Source: Anaerolineales bacterium UBA5069
Lineage (GTDB): Bacteria > Chloroflexota > Anaerolineae > Caldilineales > Caldilineaceae
Length of the DNA stretch: 5,383 bases
NCBI GenBank assembly: GCA_002415895.1
Contig: DIAV01000168.1
Location: 6,135 to 11,517, forward strand
Direction: 5' to 3'
Part shown: piece by piece, positions 1 to 5,383 of the stretch
Position numbering within the stretch: the stretch's first letter is position 1
Layout of the letters: each line of letters starts with the position of its first letter
Program-made: the position numbers and the translations under genes
The notes under the pieces: model-generated
Database searches by the model: none
What the model was told of the DNA's origin: nothing
Seen by the model: only the letters and a program-made list of their open reading frames with translations

Positions 1-453
1 AGGCGGTACAGGCGGTACAGGCCGAACAGACAGGCATGTGGTGGATGAGGCGCTGGCGGCGGGGCACAGTGTGCAGGTGTCGGCGCGCAGCTCCGACAAG
101 CTGGCGATTGAAAACGCGAACCTCACTGTGATTCAGTGGAGACTGGGCGATACGGCGGCGATTGCGCGGGCCGTGGCCGGGAGCAACGTCGTGATCAGCA
201 CGCTGGGTTCCACCACCAATACGCCAGTGCTGGAGATCAGCGAGGCGGTGGCGGCTGTGCAGAGGTCGGGGCTGGAATGGGTGTGCAGCGCGGGCCTATG
301 CTCACCGGCGACGCCCCCAAGGGCGCCGTGCGCACGGGCATCGTGGGCAAGGATATCGGCACCCGCTTAACACGTGCCAACTTTGGCGCTGCGCTGCTGG
401 CTGCTGCAAGCGATCGCAGCCTGATTGGCAGGATGCCTGCTGTGGGCAACTGA
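1..453 (+). pseudogene. Broken NAD(P)H-binding Rossmann-fold protein (NmrA/NAD_binding_10 type), 5' end outside the window
   Basis: The reading frame open from base 2 begins inside a glycine-rich nucleotide-binding loop (GGTGGTG), followed by HVVDEALAAGHSVQVSARS and VVISTLGSTTNTPV. This is the beta1-alpha1-beta2 and beta4 pattern of atypical short-chain dehydrogenases, which probably bind NAD(P)H in the cytoplasm. Two lesions are visible. First, NTPVLEISEA is followed almost at once by VQRSGLEW, whereas relatives as I know them have roughly 60 residues between these points, so an in-frame internal deletion is inferred. Second, after GLEWV (about base 281-285) the frame switches: the original frame ends at a stop at 368-370, while the neighbouring frame carries the family-like tail QRGPMLTGDAPKG, LTRANFGAALL and PAVGN up to the stop at 451-453. 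A one-base loss near 281-285 explains the shift. The two parts together give about 150 residues, against a little over 200 usual for the family. The gene is tail-to-tail with the channel gene, 25 bases away. A sequencing error could explain the shift but not the deletion. Confidence 0.75.
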
Positions 454-478
454 TGCTGAGCGGTTGGCAGCTTGCGTG

Positions 479-1399
479 TTACTGCGCGTCGACCGGTGGC
501 ACGTCCTCAGGCAGGGCACGTTGCAGCAGGCGAATCTCGTTGCGCAGGCTGCGAATCTCTTCGTGCAAGGCGCGCAGCAGCTCCTCGTTGGGAGCGGCGG
601 TGCTCCCCTGCCCGGGCGGTAAAATGACCCCCGCTTCGGTTTCGCGACCGATAAAGTAGGTGGCCAGTGCCGCTGTCAGGTAGCCAAAGATGGCTACTGC
701 ATAGAGGGCCAGCAGAAAGGTGAGCACACGTCCCTCACCGCTCTGTGGCCAGGCCACCGGGCCCAGTGTCGTCAACAACATGGCCGTGGACCAAAGCGCC
801 GCGCCATAGGAGGGATAGCCCGCCGACTCGCCCCTTTCAAAAGCATGCAGCGCCGCAGCTGCCGTCAGCAGAATGACGACTGTCAGCAGCACCAGATAAC
901 CGATTCCGCGCCGCCCCATACTGGCGCGTAACGACATCATCCCCCGGTTGAGCGAGGTGAGCACGCGCACCAATTGCAGGCCGCGCAATTTGGCCAAAGG
1001 GCGCACGATACGCACCACGCGAAAGACGCGCAATGCGGGCAGCACCAGCGCCACCAGCGTTAGCCAGTTGTGGCGTAAATAGAGCACCTTTTGTGGCGCC
1101 AGCAGAAACTTGGTGGCAAAATCAAGAATAAAGATGCCCCATATCACGTTGCTGATGCTCGTGAGCAGGGGACTCATGCCACGTGTAAACTCGACCACCA
1201 ACAGCGCCAGCCACACAAAGCCAAGTGCCACCAAGGGGGCTTCCAACCACTCCTCAAGCTGCTCCAGAAGGCGCAGCCGTTCCTCAGCCAGCGCGCCGGT
1301 GACGCGCTCGTCATAGGTCAAAGACTCATCCGCACTGTGCGGATCATGATTGTCGCTGATGTTGGCATCTGCATGTGACATAGGAACGGTTGCCTCCAT
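479..1399 (-). CDS. Voltage-gated-type ion channel protein (Ion_trans family) with non-canonical pore filter
   Basis: Predicted inner-membrane cation channel subunit of 306 residues, with the layout of a bacterial six-helix voltage-gated channel, which normally works as a tetramer. After an acidic, soluble N-terminus come S1 (about 54-71), S2 (79-100) and S3 (109-121). S4 follows with evenly spaced positive residues R124, R127, R130, R133, K137 and R139. S5 is at about 166-187, the pore helix at 198-210 and S6 at 223-250, ending FGYLTAALATYFIG, which resembles bacterial potassium channels. A charged tail at 271-295 has heptad-like leucine/isoleucine spacing, suggesting a coiled coil. Where potassium channels have TTVGYGD, this protein has TTLGPVAWP (210-218), so ion selectivity cannot be assumed. 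The start chosen is the ATG at 1399, preceded by AGGA seven bases upstream. An ATG six codons later (1381) has GGAGG eleven bases upstream, and a GTG at 1486 would add 29 residues of unconvincing sequence. It is transcribed away from the hydrolase gene. The family is confident; the ion is unknown. Confidence 0.88.
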   Translation of the reverse strand: MEATVPMSHADANISDNHDPHSADESLTYDERVTGALAEERLRLLEQLEEWLEAPLVALGFVWLALLVVEFTRGMSPLLTSISNVIWGIFILDFATKFLLAPQKVLYLRHNWLTLVALVLPALRVFRVVRIVRPLAKLRGLQLVRVLTSLNRGMMSLRASMGRRGIGYLVLLTVVILLTAAAALHAFERGESAGYPSYGAALWSTAMLLTTLGPVAWPQSGEGRVLTFLLALYAVAIFGYLTAALATYFIGRETEAGVILPPGQGSTAAPNEELLRALHEEIRSLRNEIRLLQRALPEDVPPVDAQ

Positions 1400-1406
1400 C
1401 AACCTA

Positions 1407-1410
1407 TCCT
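1407..1410 (-). promoter_or_regulatory. Shine-Dalgarno site selecting the channel start
   Basis: On the minus strand AGGA lies seven bases before the ATG at 1399, a good spacing. It favours this start over the GTG at 1486. The competing ATG at 1381 has its own GGAGG (1393-1397) at a longer spacing of eleven bases, so a start six codons shorter remains possible. Confidence 0.5.
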
Positions 1411-1451
1411 GCACAACTGCTTTCCAATGTGCTACCCTAACGGAGAAAGCG

Positions 1452-1526
1452 GCGCTGCAGTTGCATAGAGAGCTGCTTTCATGCACGAATTGGGTTGGGC
1501 ATCCGGCTTGCGCTGCAATGTTGCTT
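1452..1526. repeat. Split direct repeat in the divergent channel/hydrolase spacer
   Basis: GCGCTGCA is followed by GTTGCAT at 1452-1466, and GCGCTGCA by AT and then GTTGCTT at 1510-1526. The two copies start 58 bases apart and differ mainly by the two-base insertion. They sit in the 167-base region between the divergent channel and hydrolase starts, where promoters for both genes must lie. A regulator binding both copies is possible, but the words are short and GC-rich, so chance is not excluded. I could not identify convincing -35/-10 pairs on either strand here. Confidence 0.3.
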
Positions 1527-1566
1527 GCGGTGAAATATCGAAATCCTCACAGGTGGAGGCAAGACG

Positions 1567-2505
1567 ATGGGAAACACAATTCAAACATATGCCATCCAAA
1601 CGCTGTCCTGTACCCCCGACGATGAAGGGCCGGTGGTGGCCACGCTGCTCCACGCCCCAGCCACACCGCAAACGGGCAAGGCCGTGCTCTATCTGCACGG
1701 CTTTATCGACTACTTCTTTCAGGACCATGTGGCCGCCGCATTTGTGAAACATGGCTATGATTTCTGGGCGCTGGATCTGCGCAAGTATGGGCGCTCGCTG
1801 CTGCCTCACCAGCACCCCAACGCATGTTTGCACCTGAACCAGTACTACGAGGAGATTGGCCTGGCGCTGGATGCCATGCAGGCTGCCGGTGCGCGCGAAA
1901 TCACACTGGTGGGCCACTCCACAGGCGGGCTGATCGCATGTCTCTATGCGCACGACGGCGCCCAGCGCGACAACATTGCGCGGCTGGTTCTCAACAGCCC
2001 CTTCTTTGAGTTCAACGAAGCCCCCCTTATGCGCAGCGCCGCGGGTGCGCTCGCCAACGTCGTGGCGGGGTCGCGCCCCTATGCTACGCTGCCCAAGGGG
2101 CTATCACCTATGTACGGCGAAAGCCTGCACAGCAGCCGCCGCGGTGAATGGGACTATAACCTGGCGTGGAAACCGCTGGAGGGCTTCCCAGCGTATTTGG
2201 GCTGGGTGCGCGCAATTCGCGCAGGGCAGCAGCGGTTGCAACAGGGGCTGGACCTGCGCATGCCCATCCTGTTGCTACATTCGGACAAGAGCGTTAAGGC
2301 GGGGAGTACGTGGGACGAGGCGCTCCATACGGCGGATGCGGTGCTCAACGTGGCAGACATGCAGCGCTATGGGCCAGGGCTGGGGCGCAACGTGACGCTG
2401 CACAGCGTGGCCAATGGCAAACACGATCTCTTTTTGTCGCGTGCGGATGTGCGCGCGCAAGTGCTGGCGGCTATCTTTGCGTGGATGGGTAAGGGCGGGG
2501 AGTAG
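1567..2505 (+). CDS. Alpha/beta hydrolase, serine aminopeptidase S33-like (Hydrolase_4) family
   Basis: Predicted cytoplasmic serine hydrolase of 312 residues with no signal peptide or membrane segment. Strand-turn AVLYLHGF (39-46) gives the usual oxyanion-hole HGF, and YDFWALDLRKYGRS (64-77) is the strand and turn typical of the monoacylglycerol lipase/S33-like group. The nucleophile elbow is GHSTGG (116-121) with catalytic Ser118. The acid is probably Asp240 (LLLHSD) or an Asp in the stretch 257-264. The catalytic His is most likely His286 in NGKHDLFLS. The segment 150-225 is a helical cap, which sets the substrate, and nothing in it identifies that substrate. Esterase, lysophospholipase or peptidase activity are all possible. 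The start is well supported: AGGTGGAGG (1551-1559) lies seven bases before the ATG. It is divergent from the channel gene and convergent with the permease gene, so it is probably transcribed alone. A hairpin lies 11 bases after its stop. Confidence 0.93.
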   Translation: MGNTIQTYAIQTLSCTPDDEGPVVATLLHAPATPQTGKAVLYLHGFIDYFFQDHVAAAFVKHGYDFWALDLRKYGRSLLPHQHPNACLHLNQYYEEIGLALDAMQAAGAREITLVGHSTGGLIACLYAHDGAQRDNIARLVLNSPFFEFNEAPLMRSAAGALANVVAGSRPYATLPKGLSPMYGESLHSSRRGEWDYNLAWKPLEGFPAYLGWVRAIRAGQQRLQQGLDLRMPILLLHSDKSVKAGSTWDEALHTADAVLNVADMQRYGPGLGRNVTLHSVANGKHDLFLSRADVRAQVLAAIFAWMGKGGE

Positions 2506-2516
2506 GGCGTGGGGCG

Positions 2517-2553
2517 TGGGGGTTGACTGGTGATTGGACGCAGTCAACACCCA
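2517..2553 (+). terminator. Hairpin after the hydrolase gene, possible bidirectional terminator
   Basis: TGGG, one mismatch, then GTTGACTG (2522-2529) pairs with CAGTCAAC (2541-2548) and CCCA, around an 11-base loop: twelve pairs with one G/A mismatch. It begins 11 bases after the hydrolase stop, between two convergent genes, which is where a terminator is expected. No run of T follows on the plus strand, and none follows on the minus strand either, so it is not a classical intrinsic terminator. It could act without a U-tract or only protect the 3' end. Confidence 0.5.
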
Positions 2554-2599
2554 GCACTGCACTCCCCAATTATGACGGACGGTCTATATATACTATACT

Positions 2600-2637
2600 C
2601 GCGCGATTGAGTGCGCGTCCGGGCGATTGGCTGCCCG
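2600..2637. repeat. Two tandem 18-nt hairpins with a compensatory stem change
   Basis: Unit 1 (2600-2617) is CGCGC, loop GATTGAGT, GCGCG. Unit 2 (2620-2637) is CGGGC, loop GATTGGCT, GCCCG. The units are two bases apart and differ at four positions. Two of these are paired partners in the stem (a C-G pair in one is G-C in the other), and the other two are in the loop. They lie just after the permease stop as read on the minus strand, and are followed on that strand by a TA-rich stretch (2583-2599). They may mark the 3' end of the permease transcript. No U-run is present. Confidence 0.5.
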
Positions 2638-2646
2638 CGATGCACG

Positions 2647-4512
2647 CTAAAGCCCCCAGAAGAGCCGCATCCCCAGCATGAGCACCACGCCGGTGAGCAC
2701 CGTCATGGCGGCGCCAATGCCAAGGAAATCGCGGGGGGTGTAGCTGCCGGGGCCCATCATGAGGATATTCACAGGGTGGGCAATGGGGGTGAGGAAAGCG
2801 GTGGAGCAGGCAATGGCCACCGTAACGGCCACGGCTTGCGGGTTGACACCCAGCGAGAGCGCCGTCGTCACGGCAATAGGCCCCACGATGAGCGCCGTCA
2901 CCTGCCCGCCAATCACCTGCGTAACGGCCACAGTAATGACGAAGAAGCCTGCAATCAGCCCGTAGGCGCCCCAGGGTCCGGCCAGGCTCACCAGCCCGTC
3001 GCCCAGCCGCTGCGCCAGCCCGGTGTTTGTCATGGCAATGCTAATGGGCAGCATGCCTGCGATGAGAAAGACCACGCGCCACTCAATGCCGCGGTACGCG
3101 TCGTCTAGGCGGATACAGCCGGTGAGGGCCAGCGCCGCGACGCCCAGCATCATCGCCTCGCTGGCGGGCACAATGTTGATGATGGAGGCGAAGAGGACAA
3201 TGCCCGTAATCGCCAGCGCCCAGCCCGCCTTGTGGGGCAGCCTGGGGCGGGCGGTGTGGGTGCTTTGCAAAACGAGGAAATCACGCTCGCGCGTCAGCGC
3301 CTCAATCCGCTCGGGCACGCCCACCATGAGCAGCGCGTCGCCCGGCTCCAGCGGCATGGCCCCCACGTCGCTGCGGAAGCTTAGCCCCTCGCGCCAGAGC
3401 GCTACGGCTGTCAGATGATACTTGGAGCGGAAGTTGAGTTCGGCCAGCGACTGTCCCAGAATGTGCGAGCGGGGCGGAATGATGACTTCGGCCAGGTCTA
3501 CAAAGTAGTTTTGGGGTGAGCCGTCGCCCGTGACGCCCTCGCCAGGCCGGCCGATTTCGGCCCCCCACTCGCGCAGGCGCATGACACGATCTTCGCGGCC
3601 AAGCACCACGAGGTAATCGCCCACCTCAATTCTCTCTTCGGGTGCAGGGTTGAGGAGCGCAGCGTGTCCCCGCCAAATGGCGACGACCGTCAGCCCCAGT
3701 TCACTGCCAATGCGGCTCTCGCGCAGTGGCTCATGCACAAAGGGGGCGCCGGCGGGCACGCGCACTTCCCAAAGCTGCTCCTGCAACTGATAGGTTTCTG
3801 TGAGCCGCCGCGAGACAATAAAGGGGCTTGCGCTCTGCATGGCCGATTCGCGGCTGGGCAGCATAGAACGGCCAAGCAGCGCCATGAAGAGGAGCGCGGC
3901 AATCACAATCAACCCCCCTGTGGGCAGAAAGCTCATCATGTTGAGCGCAGCCTGCCCTTGATCATGGAGCAGGCTGCTCATGATGATGTTGGCCGTGGTG
4001 AAATAGGTGGCCATGCCCCCCACCAGCGTGCCAAAGGCCAGCGGGATGAGCAGCTTGGAGGGGGGTACGTCCGATTCGCGCCCCACCTGTACCGCGGCGG
4101 GCAGCAGGACGGCCCCCGCAGCAATGTTATTCATGGCGAGCGACAGCATCGCGCCGGTTGCCATAAAGAGCAGGAGCAGGCGCACCTCCGAGCCTTTGCC
4201 AATCACGCGCAGGCGGTCGGCAATCCACACCACAACGCCCGTGTCCTCCAGCGCCTGCGTGAGGATGAAGAGGCCGATAATCGTGATGACAACTGACCGG
4301 CTGAAGCCCGAAAAAGCTTCCTGATAGGTCACCATGCCGGTAAGTGGCAGGAAAGCAAGCACCAGGATCGCAACGAGATCGGCGCGCAGCAGATCAAAGA
4401 CAATCGCGATCAGCGCTGCGGCAATGACGCCGATCAGAATCCATTCCTGTGTAGTCAGCATGAGCAGGCTTGCAGTGATGGTGTGAGGGATGAAGTTGGG
4501 CAGCACGTTCAT
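2647..4512 (-). CDS. SLC13-type (DASS/ArsB-NhaD superfamily) anion permease with two TrkA-C domains
   Basis: Predicted inner-membrane transporter of 621 residues, likely a cation-coupled carrier for a small anion such as sulfate or a dicarboxylate. The first membrane half (about 22-215) has a helix pattern ending DLLRADLVAILVLAFLPLTG, then YQEAFSGFS, GLFILTQALEDTG and the re-entrant-like MNNIAAGAVLLP (128-138). Two soluble TrkA-C (RCK_C) domains follow at about 245-315 and 335-415, each with the hallmark turn near its end (IEVGDYLVVLG; LEPGDALLMVG). The second membrane half (428-620) contains STAFLTPIAHPVNILMMG (570-587), the conserved second-half motif of this group. Substrate is not readable from the sequence. 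The ATG at 4512 was chosen because the 17 codons after it keep the strong G/C third-base preference of the gene. An ATG at 4461, directly before the first helix, is an equally real alternative, and a GTG at 4599 is less likely. None has a clear Shine-Dalgarno site. The gene is convergent with the hydrolase and divergent from the NmrA-like gene. Confidence 0.92.
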   Translation of the reverse strand: MNVLPNFIPHTITASLLMLTTQEWILIGVIAAALIAIVFDLLRADLVAILVLAFLPLTGMVTYQEAFSGFSRSVVITIIGLFILTQALEDTGVVVWIADRLRVIGKGSEVRLLLLFMATGAMLSLAMNNIAAGAVLLPAAVQVGRESDVPPSKLLIPLAFGTLVGGMATYFTTANIIMSSLLHDQGQAALNMMSFLPTGGLIVIAALLFMALLGRSMLPSRESAMQSASPFIVSRRLTETYQLQEQLWEVRVPAGAPFVHEPLRESRIGSELGLTVVAIWRGHAALLNPAPEERIEVGDYLVVLGREDRVMRLREWGAEIGRPGEGVTGDGSPQNYFVDLAEVIIPPRSHILGQSLAELNFRSKYHLTAVALWREGLSFRSDVGAMPLEPGDALLMVGVPERIEALTRERDFLVLQSTHTARPRLPHKAGWALAITGIVLFASIINIVPASEAMMLGVAALALTGCIRLDDAYRGIEWRVVFLIAGMLPISIAMTNTGLAQRLGDGLVSLAGPWGAYGLIAGFFVITVAVTQVIGGQVTALIVGPIAVTTALSLGVNPQAVAVTVAIACSTAFLTPIAHPVNILMMGPGSYTPRDFLGIGAAMTVLTGVVLMLGMRLFWGL

Positions 4513-4572
4513 TCTACAGCAAGCGGCGCGCTTCGTGGCGGCTGCGTGATGCGTTTTGTCAATGCGCAACGA

Positions 4573-4590
4573 TTGATGCGGCGCATGCAA
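4573..4590. promoter_or_regulatory. Imperfect inverted repeat in the divergent permease/NmrA-like spacer
   Basis: TTGATGCG, a central G, then CGCATGCAA: ATGCG/CGCAT pair perfectly, and the outer TTG/CAA match after skipping one G. It lies 61 bases before the permease start at 4512 and 63 bases before the start at 4653, a fitting place for an operator acting on both genes. A further TGATGCG lies at about 4547-4553 as a direct copy of one arm. No convincing -35/-10 pair was found in this 140-base spacer. The assignment as an operator is inference. Confidence 0.3.
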
Positions 4591-4652
4591 GGGCTGCACA
4601 GCGCCGCTGGATATGGATTCAGGCAGGCATTCGCGAGTGTGAAAGGGACTTC

Positions 4653-5383
4653 ATGCGTTTTCTTGTAACAGGCGCAACAGGCAATGTGGGGCGTGAGGTC
4701 ATCAAGGACCTTATGCGTACTGGTGAAGATGTGTGCGCGGCGGTCTATGAAGCGCAAATCTCCCAGGTGGAAGGCGCGCCCGCCCTCCGCTTCGATTTCC
4801 GCGACGAGGCCACGTGGGGGCCGGCGCTGGCGGGGACGACCAAGGTCTTCCTCATGCGCCCACCCGACATGGCGGATGTGGAGGCGACGCTCATCCCTTT
4901 TCTCCAGCAGGCGAACGCGCACGGCGTGCAGCAGATCACCTTCCTCTCGCTGATTGGCGTGGACAAGAACAAGAAGATACCCCACTACGCGGTGGAGCAG
5001 GCGATTCTGGCTTCGGGCATTCCCTGGACCTTTGTGCGCCCCGGCTTCTTCATGCAAAACGCCAGCCAGGCCTATCGCGACGACATTCGTTTTGATGACC
5101 GCATTTATGTGGCCGCAGGCAATGGCAAACTGGGCTTCATTGACGTGCGCGACATTGGCGCAGTGGCCGGCAAATCTCTGCGCGAAGAGGGACACCGGAA
5201 CAAGGTCTACGCCATCACCGGCGCGGAGGCGCTTACCCACGCCGAGATTGCGGCAATCATCTCCAACGCGGTGGGGCGCACAATCACCTACGCCAATCCC
5301 TCCAACCGTGATTACAAGGATCATCTGTTGCGCATGGGCTACCCGCAGGACTTTGTAGATGTCATGAGCGGCATCTACTTCCC
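4653..5383 (+). CDS. NmrA-like NAD(P)-binding protein (atypical short-chain dehydrogenase), 3' end outside the window
   Basis: A frame of 243 codons runs from the ATG at 4653 to the right edge without a stop. The N-terminus MRFLVTGATGNVGREV carries the Rossmann dinucleotide loop GATGNVG (7-13). FDFRD (47-51) is the acidic stretch that often follows beta3, and FLMRPPDM (66-73), QITFLSLIGVD (94-104), GIPWTFVRPGFFMQN (122-136) and DVRDIGAVA (164-172) follow the order of NmrA/QOR2-like proteins, which are usually about 280-295 residues. About 40-50 residues are therefore missing beyond the window. The classical YxxxK catalytic pair is not obvious: the corresponding region reads HYAVEQAI (111-118). 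Such proteins act as NAD(P)H-dependent reductases or as redox sensors, and which applies here is unknown. AAGG lies six bases before the ATG and supports the start. The gene is divergent from the permease. Confidence 0.9.
   Translation, partial: MRFLVTGATGNVGREVIKDLMRTGEDVCAAVYEAQISQVEGAPALRFDFRDEATWGPALAGTTKVFLMRPPDMADVEATLIPFLQQANAHGVQQITFLSLIGVDKNKKIPHYAVEQAILASGIPWTFVRPGFFMQNASQAYRDDIRFDDRIYVAAGNGKLGFIDVRDIGAVAGKSLREEGHRNKVYAITGAEALTHAEIAAIISNAVGRTITYANPSNRDYKDHLLRMGYPQDFVDVMSGIYF

Noticed and set aside
1487..1566. TTGCGC (1509) and AAATAT (1533) considered as the hydrolase promoter
   Set aside because: Both boxes match the consensus poorly, so no promoter was annotated.
1432..1953. Minus-strand open frame of 173 codons overlapping the hydrolase start and the divergent spacer
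   Set aside because: It covers the hydrolase's well-supported ribosome site and catalytic region on the opposite strand and shows no family resemblance.
2583..2599. TA-rich stretch with TATACT considered as a promoter -10 box
   Set aside because: No acceptable -35 box lies at the right distance, and the stretch sits between convergent gene ends with no gene starting after it on either strand.
2600..2637. Tandem units considered as a CRISPR array
   Set aside because: There are only two 18-nt units with a two-base gap, no spacers of usual length and no cas genes.
2611..3108. Plus-strand open frame of 165 codons at the end of the permease
   Set aside because: The translation is extremely His/Gly/Asn/Arg-rich and mirrors the permease's hydrophobic codons, so it is a shadow.
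3664..4296. Open frame of 210 codons on the plus strand inside the permease
   Set aside because: It is opposite the conserved first membrane half and its translation is rich in His, Gln, Gly and Arg with no domain pattern, as expected for a shadow frame.
4509..5324. Long open frame of 271 codons on the minus strand across the NmrA-like gene
   Set aside because: It lies opposite a gene with clear family motifs, its translation has no recognisable fold, and long antisense frames are common in GC-rich coding DNA.

Overview
The window reads as ordinary bacterial chromosome with fairly high GC. It holds four intact or nearly intact protein genes, one broken gene, and short gene-to-gene spacers. 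Purine-rich Shine-Dalgarno sites precede at least three starts. The gene content (an SLC13-type permease with two internal TrkA-C domains, a six-helix ion channel with a coiled-coil tail, an S33-like hydrolase and NmrA-like Rossmann proteins) and general impression would fit Chloroflexota. No marker gene is present, so this placement is a weak inference.

Layout from left to right: (1) 1-453, plus strand, the remains of an NAD(P)H-binding Rossmann protein cut by the window edge. It has an internal deletion and a frameshift. (2) 479-1399, minus strand, a voltage-gated-type ion channel whose pore loop does not carry the potassium filter TVGYG. (3) 1400-1566, a divergent spacer with a split direct repeat. 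(4) 1567-2505, plus strand, an alpha/beta hydrolase with a GHSTGG nucleophile elbow. (5) 2506-2646, a convergent spacer holding one long hairpin and, after a TA-rich stretch, two tandem 18-nt hairpins that differ by a compensatory base-pair swap. (6) 2647-4512, minus strand, an SLC13-type anion permease with two TrkA-C domains between its membrane halves. (7) 4513-4652, a divergent spacer with an imperfect inverted repeat. (8) 4653 to the right edge, plus strand, an NmrA-like NAD(P)-binding protein that runs out of the window.

The genes alternate in strand, so no operon is visible and each intact gene is probably its own transcription unit. No shared pathway can be read from the neighbourhood. 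Two are membrane transport proteins (channel and permease), and two are Rossmann-fold proteins of the same broad superfamily at the two ends, one of them dead. I find no mobile element, CRISPR array, tRNA, rRNA, phage gene or defence cassette. I do not see evidence for a new multi-gene system. The points most worth checking are the unusual channel filter and the covarying tandem hairpins.
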